A stretch of DNA of 64,000 bases, taken from the NCBI RefSeq assembly GCF_949628215.1, contig NC_134276.1, positions 31,126,226-31,190,225 of the forward strand, in the 5' to 3' direction. This DNA is from Phalacrocorax aristotelis. Its lineage: Eukaryota > Chordata > Aves > Suliformes > Phalacrocoracidae. Each line of letters starts with the position of its first letter. Within the stretch, counting starts at the first letter, position 1. Under the pieces are notes generated by a model. That model did not search any database. It had not been told where the DNA came from and saw only the letters and a list, made by a program, of their open reading frames with translations. Both the position numbers and the translations under genes were made by a program. Below, in pieces: positions 50,020-61,595 of this stretch.

Positions 50020-50490
50020 GATTTGCTGGAGTGTGTCCAAAGAAGGGCAACAAAGCTGGAGAAGGGTCTAGAGAGCAAGTCTTATGAGGAGAGGTTGAGG
50101 GAGCTGAGGTTGTTTAGTCTTGAGAAGAGGAGGCTGAGGGGAGACCTTATTGCTCTCTACAACCACCTCAAAGGAGGCTGTAGCGAGGTGGGTGTTGGTC
50201 TCTTCTCCCAAGTTATTAGTGACAGAAGGAGATGGAGCGGCTTCAAGCTACATCAGGGGAGGCTTAGGTTGGAGATTAAGAAAAAATTCTTCACTGAAAG
50301 AGTGGTCAGGCATTGGAACAGGCTGCTCAGAGAGGTGGTAGAGTCCCCATCCCTGGAGGTATTTAAAAGATGTGTAGAAGTGGCACTTGGCAGAGCATGG
50401 TTTAGGAGACATGGTGGTGTTGGGTTGATGGTTGGACCTGATGATTCTAGAGGTCTTTTCCAACCTTAATGATTCTATGATTCTATGATC
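50020..50490 (+). mobile_element. CR1 LINE 3' fragment with octamer tail
   Basis: The first part reads [26 protein letters not shown].. in one frame, the CR1 ORF2 C-terminus. It then passes through the 3' UTR to tgattctatgattctatgat, the avian CR1 octamer repeat. It is among the better-preserved copies here, 5'-truncated. Confidence 0.95.
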
Positions 50491-53023
50491 CGGAATGACA
50501 TCAGAGTGCACATCTTTGCATGTTTGCTTGGTGCCATCTCAATTTCCTCACACTAAAATGGATGTTATAGTGTGTGCCTGTGTTTCAAATTAAGCTTAAT
50601 TTTGTTTGTTTGCAAGTCATCTTGAGAGCATGTGATGAAAAATGCCTTAGATTTATATAGGAGTGGTCCATAGAGGAAAAGTCATAGTCCATTGTTTTTT
50701 ATTTTCCCAAGCTGCCTTATCCCTTCTTAAAGAAAGAGCCAAACACTATAAAGAATTATTGTAATCAAAAGACAGTTGATCTGCCTAATTTTTTCATTGC
50801 ACATCACCATTAGTGAGATGAATATGCACTAATACAGCTTTCAGTTTCAAGCACTATTAGGAAGTTGAGAGTTCTGGTTAGGGATGCTCCATTGTCTTTC
50901 ACCACCAGGGAGGTTGTAGGGAACATATAACTTGCAGTACCCCACACTGTCTTAATAACTTGTGCCTAACATTAAGAAAATTGCTTGCCGAACTTGTGTG
51001 GAAACCAGCAACTAAATTCAATATTAGTAAGAAGGCTGAACAGTACTAATATTGTTTGAATATATCAGAAATGGGAGATGGCAGATAAATGCTCCTATAC
51101 ACATGAAAGAATTTTGCAATCTAATGAAGAAAAGTGCTAGCAGCGATGCAAGGACTATCTTCCAGCATACTAGACAGCAAGGTCTTATTTGGCCATGTAT
51201 AACTTTCATTTGTTGCTACTGTAAATAACTTTTTTAGTGTGCTGTGATACAAACTGTAAGATTGTGCCTCTCATGGTACATGTGTGATAAGAGGTTACAT
51301 TTTAGATCTTCATCAAAGCTCTTTTTTTTGTTCCTTCTGAAACGAACTTTCCTTTTCACATTTTTAATTCTATGAATGGACCTTAAAACAAGCAAACATG
51401 GCCACTGAAGTGGTTGGCTATACAAAGCTGGGGCAGTAGCAGTTTGGAGGGGTGAAGGCTTTAATTAAGTTAAAAATGCCCGCTGAGCTCTTCAGGGAGT
51501 TACTGATTTTGCAGGACGAGTTTCTGTTTGCATACATCCACAGGTAAAATGCATGATGTTGTCATGAGTTCACTGCTTCTCCACTCATAAAAGTGGGAGT
51601 GCAGGTATGGTTCTTAATTGTGTTTTATGTTGAGACACAGTAGATAAGTGTTGCCATTCACATTTTGTAAGTGGCCCGTTAGAGCAGGCATAAAATTTTA
51701 ATCTGTTTTATTTTTCAGCTGTTGGGCTTTAGTAACCTCCTGTTTAGATGTAATCCCTGTTTGGGTGGGAACATGCAGGGAAAGGGATTCATTTTAGCTG
51801 ACTTTGCCTAAGGATGGAGCTGATGGATACCTTTAAAATGAGTAAAATTTTAAATCTGCTGGCCAATATGTAAAGTATTTAATACGTGAAGGATTCTGGT
51901 AGAAAGGCTGGTGTCAGCATGCGATTACTGGAGTGACATACATGTGAATAATATGTTCAGTAAAAACCCCTGAGCAGTTTGTAAGAGTTAGTGCAGGTCT
52001 TAAAAAAAAAAAAAAATCTTCGCAGTTGTTTATATTTGCATTAAATAAAACAGGAAGAAAAAGGCAGCATGTGCTTGAGAGCACTAGAGGGAGCCAGGAG
52101 GAAAAAGAGGGGACAACCGTTGAAGACATGTTTGCATTTTTAGGAATAGCTTATACAAAGCATCCATTTAAATCCTCCTGCTTACTTCAGCTAAAATGCA
52201 GCCACAGGTCAGCTGCTGCCTCTGGCTGCTCTCTGTTCCTGCATGCTTCACTAAAGAATTTTCACTTTTCTATTCCTGAGAGAGGCCAGAAGCTTTTAAA
52301 ATGGCTGTAGGGAAAACCACTTGCCCCTCTGTAGACCATACCCCCTTTTTTGCCTTGTTTTGTATTTGGATGAGCAGCCAAAGGTAAATTTGCCTTTCAG
52401 TGCCAGTGGGTTTTTTTGGGGGAATCCATGTATAGGCTCAGTTCTGAGTTCGTCTCCCTCTGAGATTATATAGGGGAGAAAGCAAGAGGGGGTGTTTGTT
52501 TTGGGGAATTTATTGGATGAAGAAGAGTTTTAATGGCATTAATTTGGAGTGGCCACATTGCTCTTGCGGGGGATCTGTGGAAAATTAGTATCTGCAAGCT
52601 TGCAGAATAGCATCCAAGCACAAACTTACTGTAAAGTCCCTCCTCTTATTTTATGAGGTTTTAGAAGTGTTGTTGGGCACTTTTTATATTGCTTTGTCAT
52701 AAATCTAAGTGCCTTGAGTTGAAGTGTAACAGCTTTACAATGTAGATAATAGAAGTAATTTGTTTTTAATTCCCCTCCACCCCAGTAAACTGCCATAATG
52801 TTGATCTCTTGGGATCTGTAAGAGTAGGATGAAATCCTGGGTGGGGGTGGTTCTTTAGTTTTCAGGTTTTGGATTTTGGAGGGTGGGGGAATCTTTTTAG
52901 TATTCTAAAGTTTCTTTTCTTGTTATCCAGTATTACACAACTAAACCTGTTGCTGCAGAGAACTGAATTTTGATGGCTTGGGGCCTTGGCATTGAGCAAT
53001 CTAGGGGGAGGAAGGATGTATTA

Positions 53024-53067
53024 CTAATTATTAATTATTATTATTATTATCATTATCATTATTATCA
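53024..53067. repeat. (ATT)n-type microsatellite
   Basis: Imperfect attatt/atcatt units, about 44 bases. Confidence 0.85.
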
Positions 53068-54079
53068 GCTGAGGCTGCTTCAGGCTTTGGAATGCTGGAG
53101 TTCATCTCGGAGGAGGTAGACAGACTGGAAGTGGGTGATTAGATGAGCAGAATTAATACATATATATACACACACATACTGTGTGTTCATCATCTGCTTC
53201 TGTAATTTATTGGTACCGCAGTCATTGTTCAAGTTCTCTAAATTCTCTTTTCCACTTTAGAAAATAAATGGAAAGGGCAGGAATAATGGACTGGGGTTTT
53301 CTTCCTTTGGTCTTTATTAGATGGAATAATTTTAAGTTACAAAAGCAAGGACAAACATTTCTCAAAAGTACTCTAACCATGCTTTAGCCTGAGGACTCTG
53401 CTCACTTTAACGGAAACAAATATAATGGAATTTAAATATGTGGAGGCTGGAGTCCTTTAGCAGCGCACAGGGATTTGGTTTTTTTTCTGTGTACTTTGAG
53501 ACTCTAAAGAACCGTTGGCTATTTATAATTACATCATTCCAGATTTGAGATGGCTACAAATTAAGAATTAAAAAAAATATTTCTTTTGAAATATTTAATA
53601 ACCTTTTGGCAACAAAAAAGCCAAACAGGTAAGAGCACTAAGTAATTACAACTTAATTCCTGTTGGATGGTTCGGGGCCTTTTCCTGTCATCTGAGAATT
53701 AGCTGCACTGATGATGAAACAGCGTTAGAATAGCAGATGATTTTTTTTCCCCTGCTTCTTTTGGTACTCTGCTTTGCACTGTTTCTCCTGCTGCAATGCA
53801 GGGATGGGGGTAGGCATGTTTCTTGCTTTCCTGGTGTGTAGAGGGCTCCTGTTAAAGCCCAAAAGTATTTCCTCAGGTAGAGGACTGGCAGAATTGAACT
53901 GTAAACTGACTCCATATTAAATTTATTCCACAGAACCAGGAAAACAGGCATAGTAATTTTCTAGATAAATTTCTTATGCTTCCAAAGGGCTGCTTACTCA
54001 GAAAATTCTGTGAATACTTCACGGAACTCAGTGATACACAGATTATCCAGTGGGGCTCCTAAGTGTACAATTAACACAG

Positions 54080-54122
54080 CTTTTTTTGTGATTATCCAGT
54101 CTTTTTTTTGTGATTATTCAAG
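54080..54122. repeat. Short tandem duplication
   Basis: Two copies of cTTTTTTTgtgattatccagt, the second with one extra T and a base change. Confidence 0.75.
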
Positions 54123-56029
54123 TGCAGGGTAGCACCCACCAATGTTGAACTCTACGGGGCAATAGAGTGGTGTCTTTTTACCTGCTGAAGTGGTGGTGGA
54201 TGCAATATCAAAAGGATATAATTTCCTTTGGAAGACTTAGAGGGGAAAAAAGTTATTCTCTTAGAAACACACAGTGGAAATTAATGACATGGCATACTTA
54301 GATTTTTTTTGTGTTGCCTTAGGAAAAAGCCGGTACCTTCAGTAGTAGCCCAAGGGCAGAGTTTTTATCGTTTGACTTTCGCTATGAGGTTTACCCAAAG
54401 GCCACGGTATCCGATAAAAAAGAAAGGGCCAACCCCAGAGTGGGTGTAAGGTGCTGCAGGGTGCAGTGCCTCTTCCCTCTCCCCACTGAGCTGGGGCAGA
54501 GCAAGGCACCTAAGAAATGATGCCCGGTGACAGATTTTCCTCCCCAAGTCCTACATGTCACGAAAAGTCAGACTGTGCTGGTTGTCCACATGCCCGCTAA
54601 GCTTTGTAGAGGAAGATGCCACTTTGGAGGGCAGCTCATCCTGCTCCGAGCTTGGCGTCCACAGCGTCCCTCACAGAGCTCTCTCTGGAGGTGGCCTAGA
54701 GAGGAAACCTTGCCGGGGGTGTCTAACCTGAAGCCTTTAACTCTGTGCTGGAGGAATATTTCACTATGGGTTTGGAGCAGAAATTGCCACTTGGTGTCAC
54801 TTGTTGCAGCGCTTTTGGGTGCAGCAGCAGCAGCACTAGTGCCTGTTCCCAGTACTGTTCAGGGCAGCCCAAAACCATGGGGCTGAGGTATCCTCATGAT
54901 CTGTTAGGTAAAGCTAAGCACAAATGGTGGCGTGCTTTACAGGGAAGTCAAGAGAAAAAATCTGCTGACCTGAGGTCATCTCGGCACCTCCCGTGCAAGC
55001 ACTGGAGCAAATGCAGGGAGGTTAAGGGAGTGGGGACGAATTCTGCCTCTCTGAGCTGGGGAGGGATGGGCAAGTTGCTGATTCTTGGCTCTTCAAAGTG
55101 ATGATTTGGGATACTCATTTGCCTTGGTTAGGAGCTGGGATCGCTAGCAAAGGATGTTAGCACTTTAAAAGGTGGCTGTTTCTTCTGTATTCCTCAGAAA
55201 TGAGGTTCCTTATGCTTTTTTGGTTGCCTTTAATGTAGGGCTGTGAATAACTACTGCAGGTGAGCCCTAAATCAAGATCTGATGCAACTGTATTGCTGGC
55301 ATGTGGTAGGTGCTGAGATTAGCTCTCCAAGCAAATGTAGCATACAGAATTATTTTTAATAATGTAGGACTTTGTCTGGGCTTTGCCCTGAGGAAGAGGG
55401 GACAGGAGGTGAAATCTTCCCCTGAGCTGGTGAGCTCAACATAAATACATGCTGGGCTCTCATCCCTGCTGGGGCTCAGCTGAGATCCAGGTGAGGATGA
55501 GATTTAAATCCTGCAGTGCCCACGGTGGCTGGTAAAGCATCCTCCTTTCCTTGCTCTCAATGTCTGTAAGACAGCCGGGGGTGGGGAAAGGCACTCACCG
55601 TTCCCTTTGGGAATATGTGACGCTTGCTAAGCAATAACTGCCAAGAGAGAAAAGTGAACCATTAAAAATTCCTTTAATTGCATTTTGCTGTATTTGTGTG
55701 CTTGATAATATCTGGTAGTACTTGTTTCACAATATTTTGTCTGATTTTTTTTTTTTCCCCCATCACATTAGCCTTTGAAAAAATACTTTAGGCTAACATT
55801 TTTCTTCAGTGGGATTTAAATTTTGCTTAGAGTGTACTGCAGGGGTTCCCCCCCCCCCCGTCTTACTATGGAAAAGTATTCAGATCTTTGTTATATAGTC
55901 GGGCAGGAAGCAGCTTAACTTTGGCTTCTCTGGGCAGCGCTTTGCTGAAAGATGTGGGGTGTGAGCATGTTGATTTTATTATTATCTTGTAACAACAACC
56001 TGCTGTTGGGCTCCCTTATTTGCATTCTC

Positions 56030-56690
56030 AGCAGGACAGCAAGGTGAATAATTTAATTCCAGCAGCCTCCGCCACGTGATGGTGCAAGGACCCCTGAGCG
56101 ATGCCTCCCCAGCACCGACAGACTTCGGAGGAGAATGGAAACTTACAGGAGTGATGCGAAATCATTGCATCTCCTCCCTTAACCCTGGAGAAATCTCTCG
56201 GCGGAGCGATCGCTTCTTCCTTTGCTATTTCACGCGTTCCTCTGACGTGGAGTTTGGGGGTGTGTGAGCCTGCGAGGGAGTGGGAAGCGGGGAGGGCAGT
56301 GGGGGAAACATGCACACCCAGTCGGGGAGCTAGTCGGAGCAGCGAGGAGCTGGAGCGAGGCTGGGAGTCCGGCCGCAGGCAGCGGGGAGTGGAAATTTAC
56401 AGCTGCTTGTGAGCGCCTGTGCATGTTGAAGCGATCTTTTCTGCTAACGCTTTTCCAGAGGCTGACAGTCGCTCGGCAGAGGAAGAGCGGGAGGCCGAGT
56501 CGCAAGATCCCTTGTCTCTGCCACGTGTCGGTAATCAGTGGGGGGGGGAAAAGCGGAATTAAATGGAAGATAACTGAAGGCGGCCGCTGTCGGCGTGGGC
56601 TGCGGGGAGGTGGCAGAGCTGTCTTCAGCACCTGGCCATGGGGCTGCGCAGGGCTGCCTAGGAGCCCCCACCCTTCCGTACGCAGTAAGT
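56030..56690 (+). promoter_or_regulatory. Second GC-rich island with a possible alternative first exon
   Basis: GC and CpG rise sharply against AT-rich flanks. CACGTG E-boxes lie at 56073-56078 and 56522-56527. A good plus-strand donor follows at 56684 (cgca|gtaagt). No long conserved ORF is seen, so a non-coding 5' exon of the presumed plus-strand gene is the simplest reading. It could also be an enhancer or an independent non-coding RNA promoter. Confidence 0.5.
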
Positions 56691-59600
56691 GTCAGCCGAG
56701 ATGATGTCCTCCGAGTGACGGAAAGTTAAGTGATTTAATAAAACTTTTCTTTCTTCCAGTTAGCACCAGCCTTTTTGTAATAAACCGCTTGCCTGCTTGT
56801 TCTCAATAGTCACGCTGTTAGCTTTTTATAGCTTTGTAAACTGTGTTAACCAGGAGTGGCTTTTTAAAGCAGGCAACCCTAAACAATGCTCCTCCTGTTA
56901 CATAAGGCGCTGGCTCCGCGACCAAGCGCTCCGTGTCCATGGAATATCTCTGGAAATGGCTTTATTTACAGTGCGGTTTCCAAAAATAAAATATCTGCAA
57001 TATATCATTTCTCTTGCTCCTCTCCGCTGACTGCCTGCAGCTGCGGACTGGCTCTTGAGATGCAGAGGAATAAGAGCATGGCCATTTGCATAAGACATTG
57101 GGAAACGGTTAGAGATGAAGGGAAGATGAGTGTGCGTGTGAACTGTCACAGGAAACGGCGTATGTAAATTAACCATCTCGTTATTTATAGTCAATAGGTC
57201 TCAGCAACCTGAAATGCTAATTCTGTGGAATGGGCTATTCGTGAAGTCATTATCAGGCAGAACTTTCATTGAGCTTGAGGGAAGGGGTTTTTTTTTCTGA
57301 GCAAAGACTCTTTCTTGGACTAGTGTTAGTAGTAAAGTGAAATTACTGCTGTAGCAAATTATTTAAATGTATTAATGAAGCCACTGAAAGTAACATAGCA
57401 GGCTTGCTAAGAGCATGGTCAAGTGAATGCTGTGTAGACAGGTAACTTTCAGTAATAATAACAAATAGCAAAAATAATATTCGTATGCCTCGCTAATGGG
57501 TTTAGAGGAAGTCCTATTCCCTCCTGGCTGCTGCCTATGTTATTTAAATTATATTACTAGTTTCCATTATTTCTACAGTTATTATTACTGCTAGAAATAG
57601 AAATTTAACTCGGTTTCTCCTTTTACTTAAGTAAATAAAAACTGCTAAGAGCTGTTCCGTTAGAATTGCGCGTACTTCAGAGACATTAGTTAAGAGACCT
57701 CCTTCTGCATGACTGAGCTTGTGGGAGTTTTGCTGTGGACTACAGTTAGGCATGGAACTGACTTCTTAATTTTTTAGGTTTGAAGGACCTCCATAGTGAC
57801 AAATGGAAATAGGGATCCCACATATTCTTGACTCGTCAGTCCTGCAAATTTGGTGGCTGTAAAACCACTGGTTTCTTATCTTTCTAGTTTTATTCAGCAT
57901 AAATTAATAATCTACTGCTTCTAGATAGTTCGTTAGCATGAGTGGGAGAGCCTGTGTAATCCTGTGAGCCAGAGATGATTGAGGCAGGTGTAAGTATGGT
58001 GCCATAGGATGCCACATCTGCATGGCTTTGGAATCAGAATGTTACCTGACATTGCAGTGTGCGAATACCGGTTTGTAATAAATATTTCATAATAATAACA
58101 AATGTGGTAGCACAGGACTTGCTGCAATAAAAGGACACTAGGCAGTGAAGTCAGACACTCAGAAGGTTCCTAACTTGAAGTCTGGCCAATGTAGTCTGTT
58201 CTCTGTACCCTACTCAGGATAGTTCCATTAAGTTTCTATCATCACATATTTACACCCCCTTTCCCATCATCACTCTGTCATCCTGGGTTTAGCTGGTGAA
58301 CACCAGAGCTGTAGCATCTGCTCCATCATGCCTATCTTTCTAACCTCCTTTCATCCCCTTCTTCCCCTCTTGTGCTGGTACAGCTCTTTGTAAGACTGAG
58401 GGGAGAACTGGACTGGAAACCAGCGTGACCTTTTTTCCTCGCCAGGCTATTTTTTGTTAACCTGGGTTTGTTCCCTGACCTGGCTCACCATGTGGCCCTC
58501 CCAACAGCTTGTACCACTCCAACAGAGGCTGTAGCAATGTGAATAGATGTGGAGCAGGGTGGCACTGTCACGGAACAAAGTGTTTATCAAACTGTGGCCT
58601 CAGGGACCAGATAGCTATATGGTGTTTTATTTTATCCCCTGTGTTTGCTGAGAGGCCACATAGGCTTTTTGATTTTCACTGAATGGGCATTCTAGCATTC
58701 AATTAAAAATAGAATTGTAAATTTCTTTGAGTGCTTCCAGAGAACTACACCACAGCACTTGAGTGGAGCATCACTGTGCATGCCTTTGGTTTCATAACAG
58801 TATTGGACAACTATGCAATATTATTATCCTCATTCTGTAGAGGTGATCAGATTAAGGGCAGAGCTGCCTACTTATTTTCCATGTCTGATCTTCAGGATGC
58901 TTGCCATCTCCAAAAATAAAGACATTTGTGGCAATGGTGGGCATTACTGCACTGTTTCTTGTGTTCAGGTGAAGTTTCAGCCAATATCCACCTTCATTCC
59001 AGGTAATGCAACAAGCAGGCAACAGCAAGGCTTATGATGAGTAAATTCTTGAGTTTTTGGAATAATTTTGTTACCAAGCAGAGATGGCGTTCATTCACCC
59101 TAACCATAAAACTGTCCTCTCTTCTGTTAATCTTTCGTCTCATTTGTGATGTACCTTCCAAAATCTGCAACCTGTTGAGGATTTGCAGAGAAGTTACTTG
59201 TTGTGTGGCCCTGATTCCTTCTGCATATCAAATGAAATGTGAGTCATGTGAGGGGACTGCATGGGGGAGGACGGACTGGACTTCTACAGGTGATCATCAC
59301 ACAAGGGGGCTTCTGTCCCCTGGTGTGAGTATGTGACTCTGTAATTGCAACAACTTTCTCAAATATGGCAGGAGGGACTGAGTGTCTTTTCCATTATGTA
59401 GAGACTGAATTAGGCAAAATTACGAAGAAAGTATGCTAACTCAGGTCCCAGATATATGGGTCTGAAGCACACTGGGGTGAATGGAAGATGAAGGTCTTTT
59501 TTTCCATTCAAGAAGTTCTCACCCAATATGAGTTATTGAAATGTTTAGATTCTGATCAGTATGTCAATGAAGGTTAGGAACTAAGACAAGATGGATGCCT

Positions 59601-61443
59601 GATACTTGAAGGGAAGGAAATTTTTTCACTTATTTATTTTCGAAGACCAAATGGCTTGTCCAGAAGAACATATGTGAAGAGTGCATGGACGGGCTCCTGT
59701 GCTCTCTCCCATTCTTGCCCTTGTGGGCAGGAGGAAGCATTTGTTACTGAGCTGCTTAACGAAGTCACTTCACAGTGGGGTGGGCAGTGGGTAGAGTGAT
59801 GTTGTGATCTGCATTTTGCCTTCATCATGCTTACGAGCTCAGCTGCACTGTAATCTTTTGAGAAAGTATATGGTTAAGAGCAAAGAAATTGGGGAGGGTG
59901 CCTATAAACAGAGCTAGATCTCATACTGTATTTTATAGTTGTATTAAAGAGCTCGAGTTGCACTGTTCTTTTTTAGTGTACTCCCTTTAGAAGCAGATAA
60001 GAAGACTGATAAGCTATAAGCTTTGCTGTCAAATGATCTAGGCTTCATTCCTGACACAGCCACTGATTTTTTTATGTGGCCTTGTGTAAGTCTTCTAATC
60101 TTCCGTTCTTCAGCTTCTCCCTTTGGAGAAGGGGCAGAGTATTTTTTTTGGAAGTGTGTGTTCCATCTTGGTTAAATATTTGCAGAGTTGGAGGCCTCTG
60201 AGGGAAGACATGCCCTGAATATGAAGGGATGTTCTGTTACCTTTGACAGCCTACTGAATACCCTAATACTCATGTCTTGTAAACCTCGTCCACCTCTGGA
60301 TTCAACTTGCTGCTTTAGTCTGTGATATATATTTTTTTCTGACTTGAACAGAAACAGCCAGACATTTAGAAAACGGTGCTTTAAAATTGCCTTTTGGTGT
60401 TTCTGTCACTTACCTAAAATAAAATCAGTGCCATTTTTTTTCTGCCAAACAAACATGGAATTATATTCCCTGAAAGTATTTTTGTAAAAGTAGGGCTCAT
60501 AAAATGCGCTGGAGACTCCAGCTCTGGTGGCTGAAACATCTTGTTCGTACTGATGGCAACAGCAGGCTTTGGAAACAGCCGTTCCTGCTACAGCACTGTC
60601 GGGGCGTTCCCCGTGTGACCAGGAGAGACAACCTTTGAGGCCTGGCGTCAGTCCAGTGAGATACAGCTGTTTCTTTCCTCAGTGTCATAAGCTCCGCACA
60701 AGAGCACTCGTGAAATAACATCATCACAGCTAAATGTTTCAGAAGTCGGCTGGTCCCCTGTTACAAGTTCAGGAGTGTCCACAATGCACTTCTGAAGTTA
60801 TAAAAACATATGTTGAATAACCACTAGATGGAAAAAGTTTTCCTAGAAAGTAGGAAAGAAAGGGGCTCATTGAGCCCTGTCCCTTGCTGCCAGACAGCAG
60901 TGTCAAAAATTTATGAACAGATGCTCTGTATTGTGCCTGGTAGAGTAGGTCATTTCAAAATCTCAAAGCTCCAATGGTTGGAAACCTTTACATTTTCAGC
61001 TTATGTTTATTCATCAGCAGTTTACAGCCTTTTGCTTCTGCATAAATAAAGTGTTATTGTTACTTGAGCTGAAATAACCTCTTCGGCCTCTCTGTTTTTT
61101 CATTCTAAACTTACTAAGGCAAGCACTTTTAGCCTCCTAGACATGCTGGTCTTCCTGTTTTTCTGGCCAGCCTAGGGTCCTTCTCTGCACCCGCTCTGAT
61201 CTTTGATATTATTTGACTGCAGGTGTTCAGGATTGTGTACAATGTTCCATATGAAGTTCCATCAAAATTTGTACAAAGGCATGAATATGAATACCTTTGT
61301 ATTTCAACTGGCAATTATTTTCTTAATTCATCACAGATTTGTGTCTGTCTTTCTCCTGTCTGTAAAATACGAGCATAGTCACCAGTTGTCTGTCTCTGTA
61401 ATTTCTCATGGTAAATCCTCAGTTTGAAGCAGATATTCATAGC
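56691..61443. other. Non-coding region
   Basis: No exon or repeat is recognised. Confidence 0.5.
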
Positions 61444-61595
61444 ATCACAGAATGGTTTGGGTTGGAAGGGACCTTCAGAAGTCATCTAGTCCACACACAC
61501 CCCTGCAGTGAGCAGGGACATCTTCAACTAGATCAGGTTGCTCAGAGCCCCGTCCAACCTGGCCTTGAATGTTTCCAGGGATGGGGCATCTGCAA
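61444..61595 (-). mobile_element. Short CR1 LINE 3' fragment
   Basis: It reads tcacagaatggtttgggttgg ... cttgaatgtttccagggatgg, the reverse complement of the CR1 3' end, stopping at about 61595. Its span nearly equals that of the copy at 42068-42219, with opposite orientation. Confidence 0.93.

Larger units (their letters stand above)
50491..56029. other. Non-coding region
   Basis: No coding exon is recognised. It holds an A-run at 52001-52015, an ATT-rich microsatellite at 53024-53067 and a roughly 21-bp tandem duplication at 54080-54122. T- and C-runs lie near 55745 and 55848-55858. Confidence 0.5.

Noticed and set aside
50023-50469. Open frame of 148 codons with ordered sequence.
   Set aside because: It is the CR1 ORF2 C-terminus plus 3' UTR translated through.
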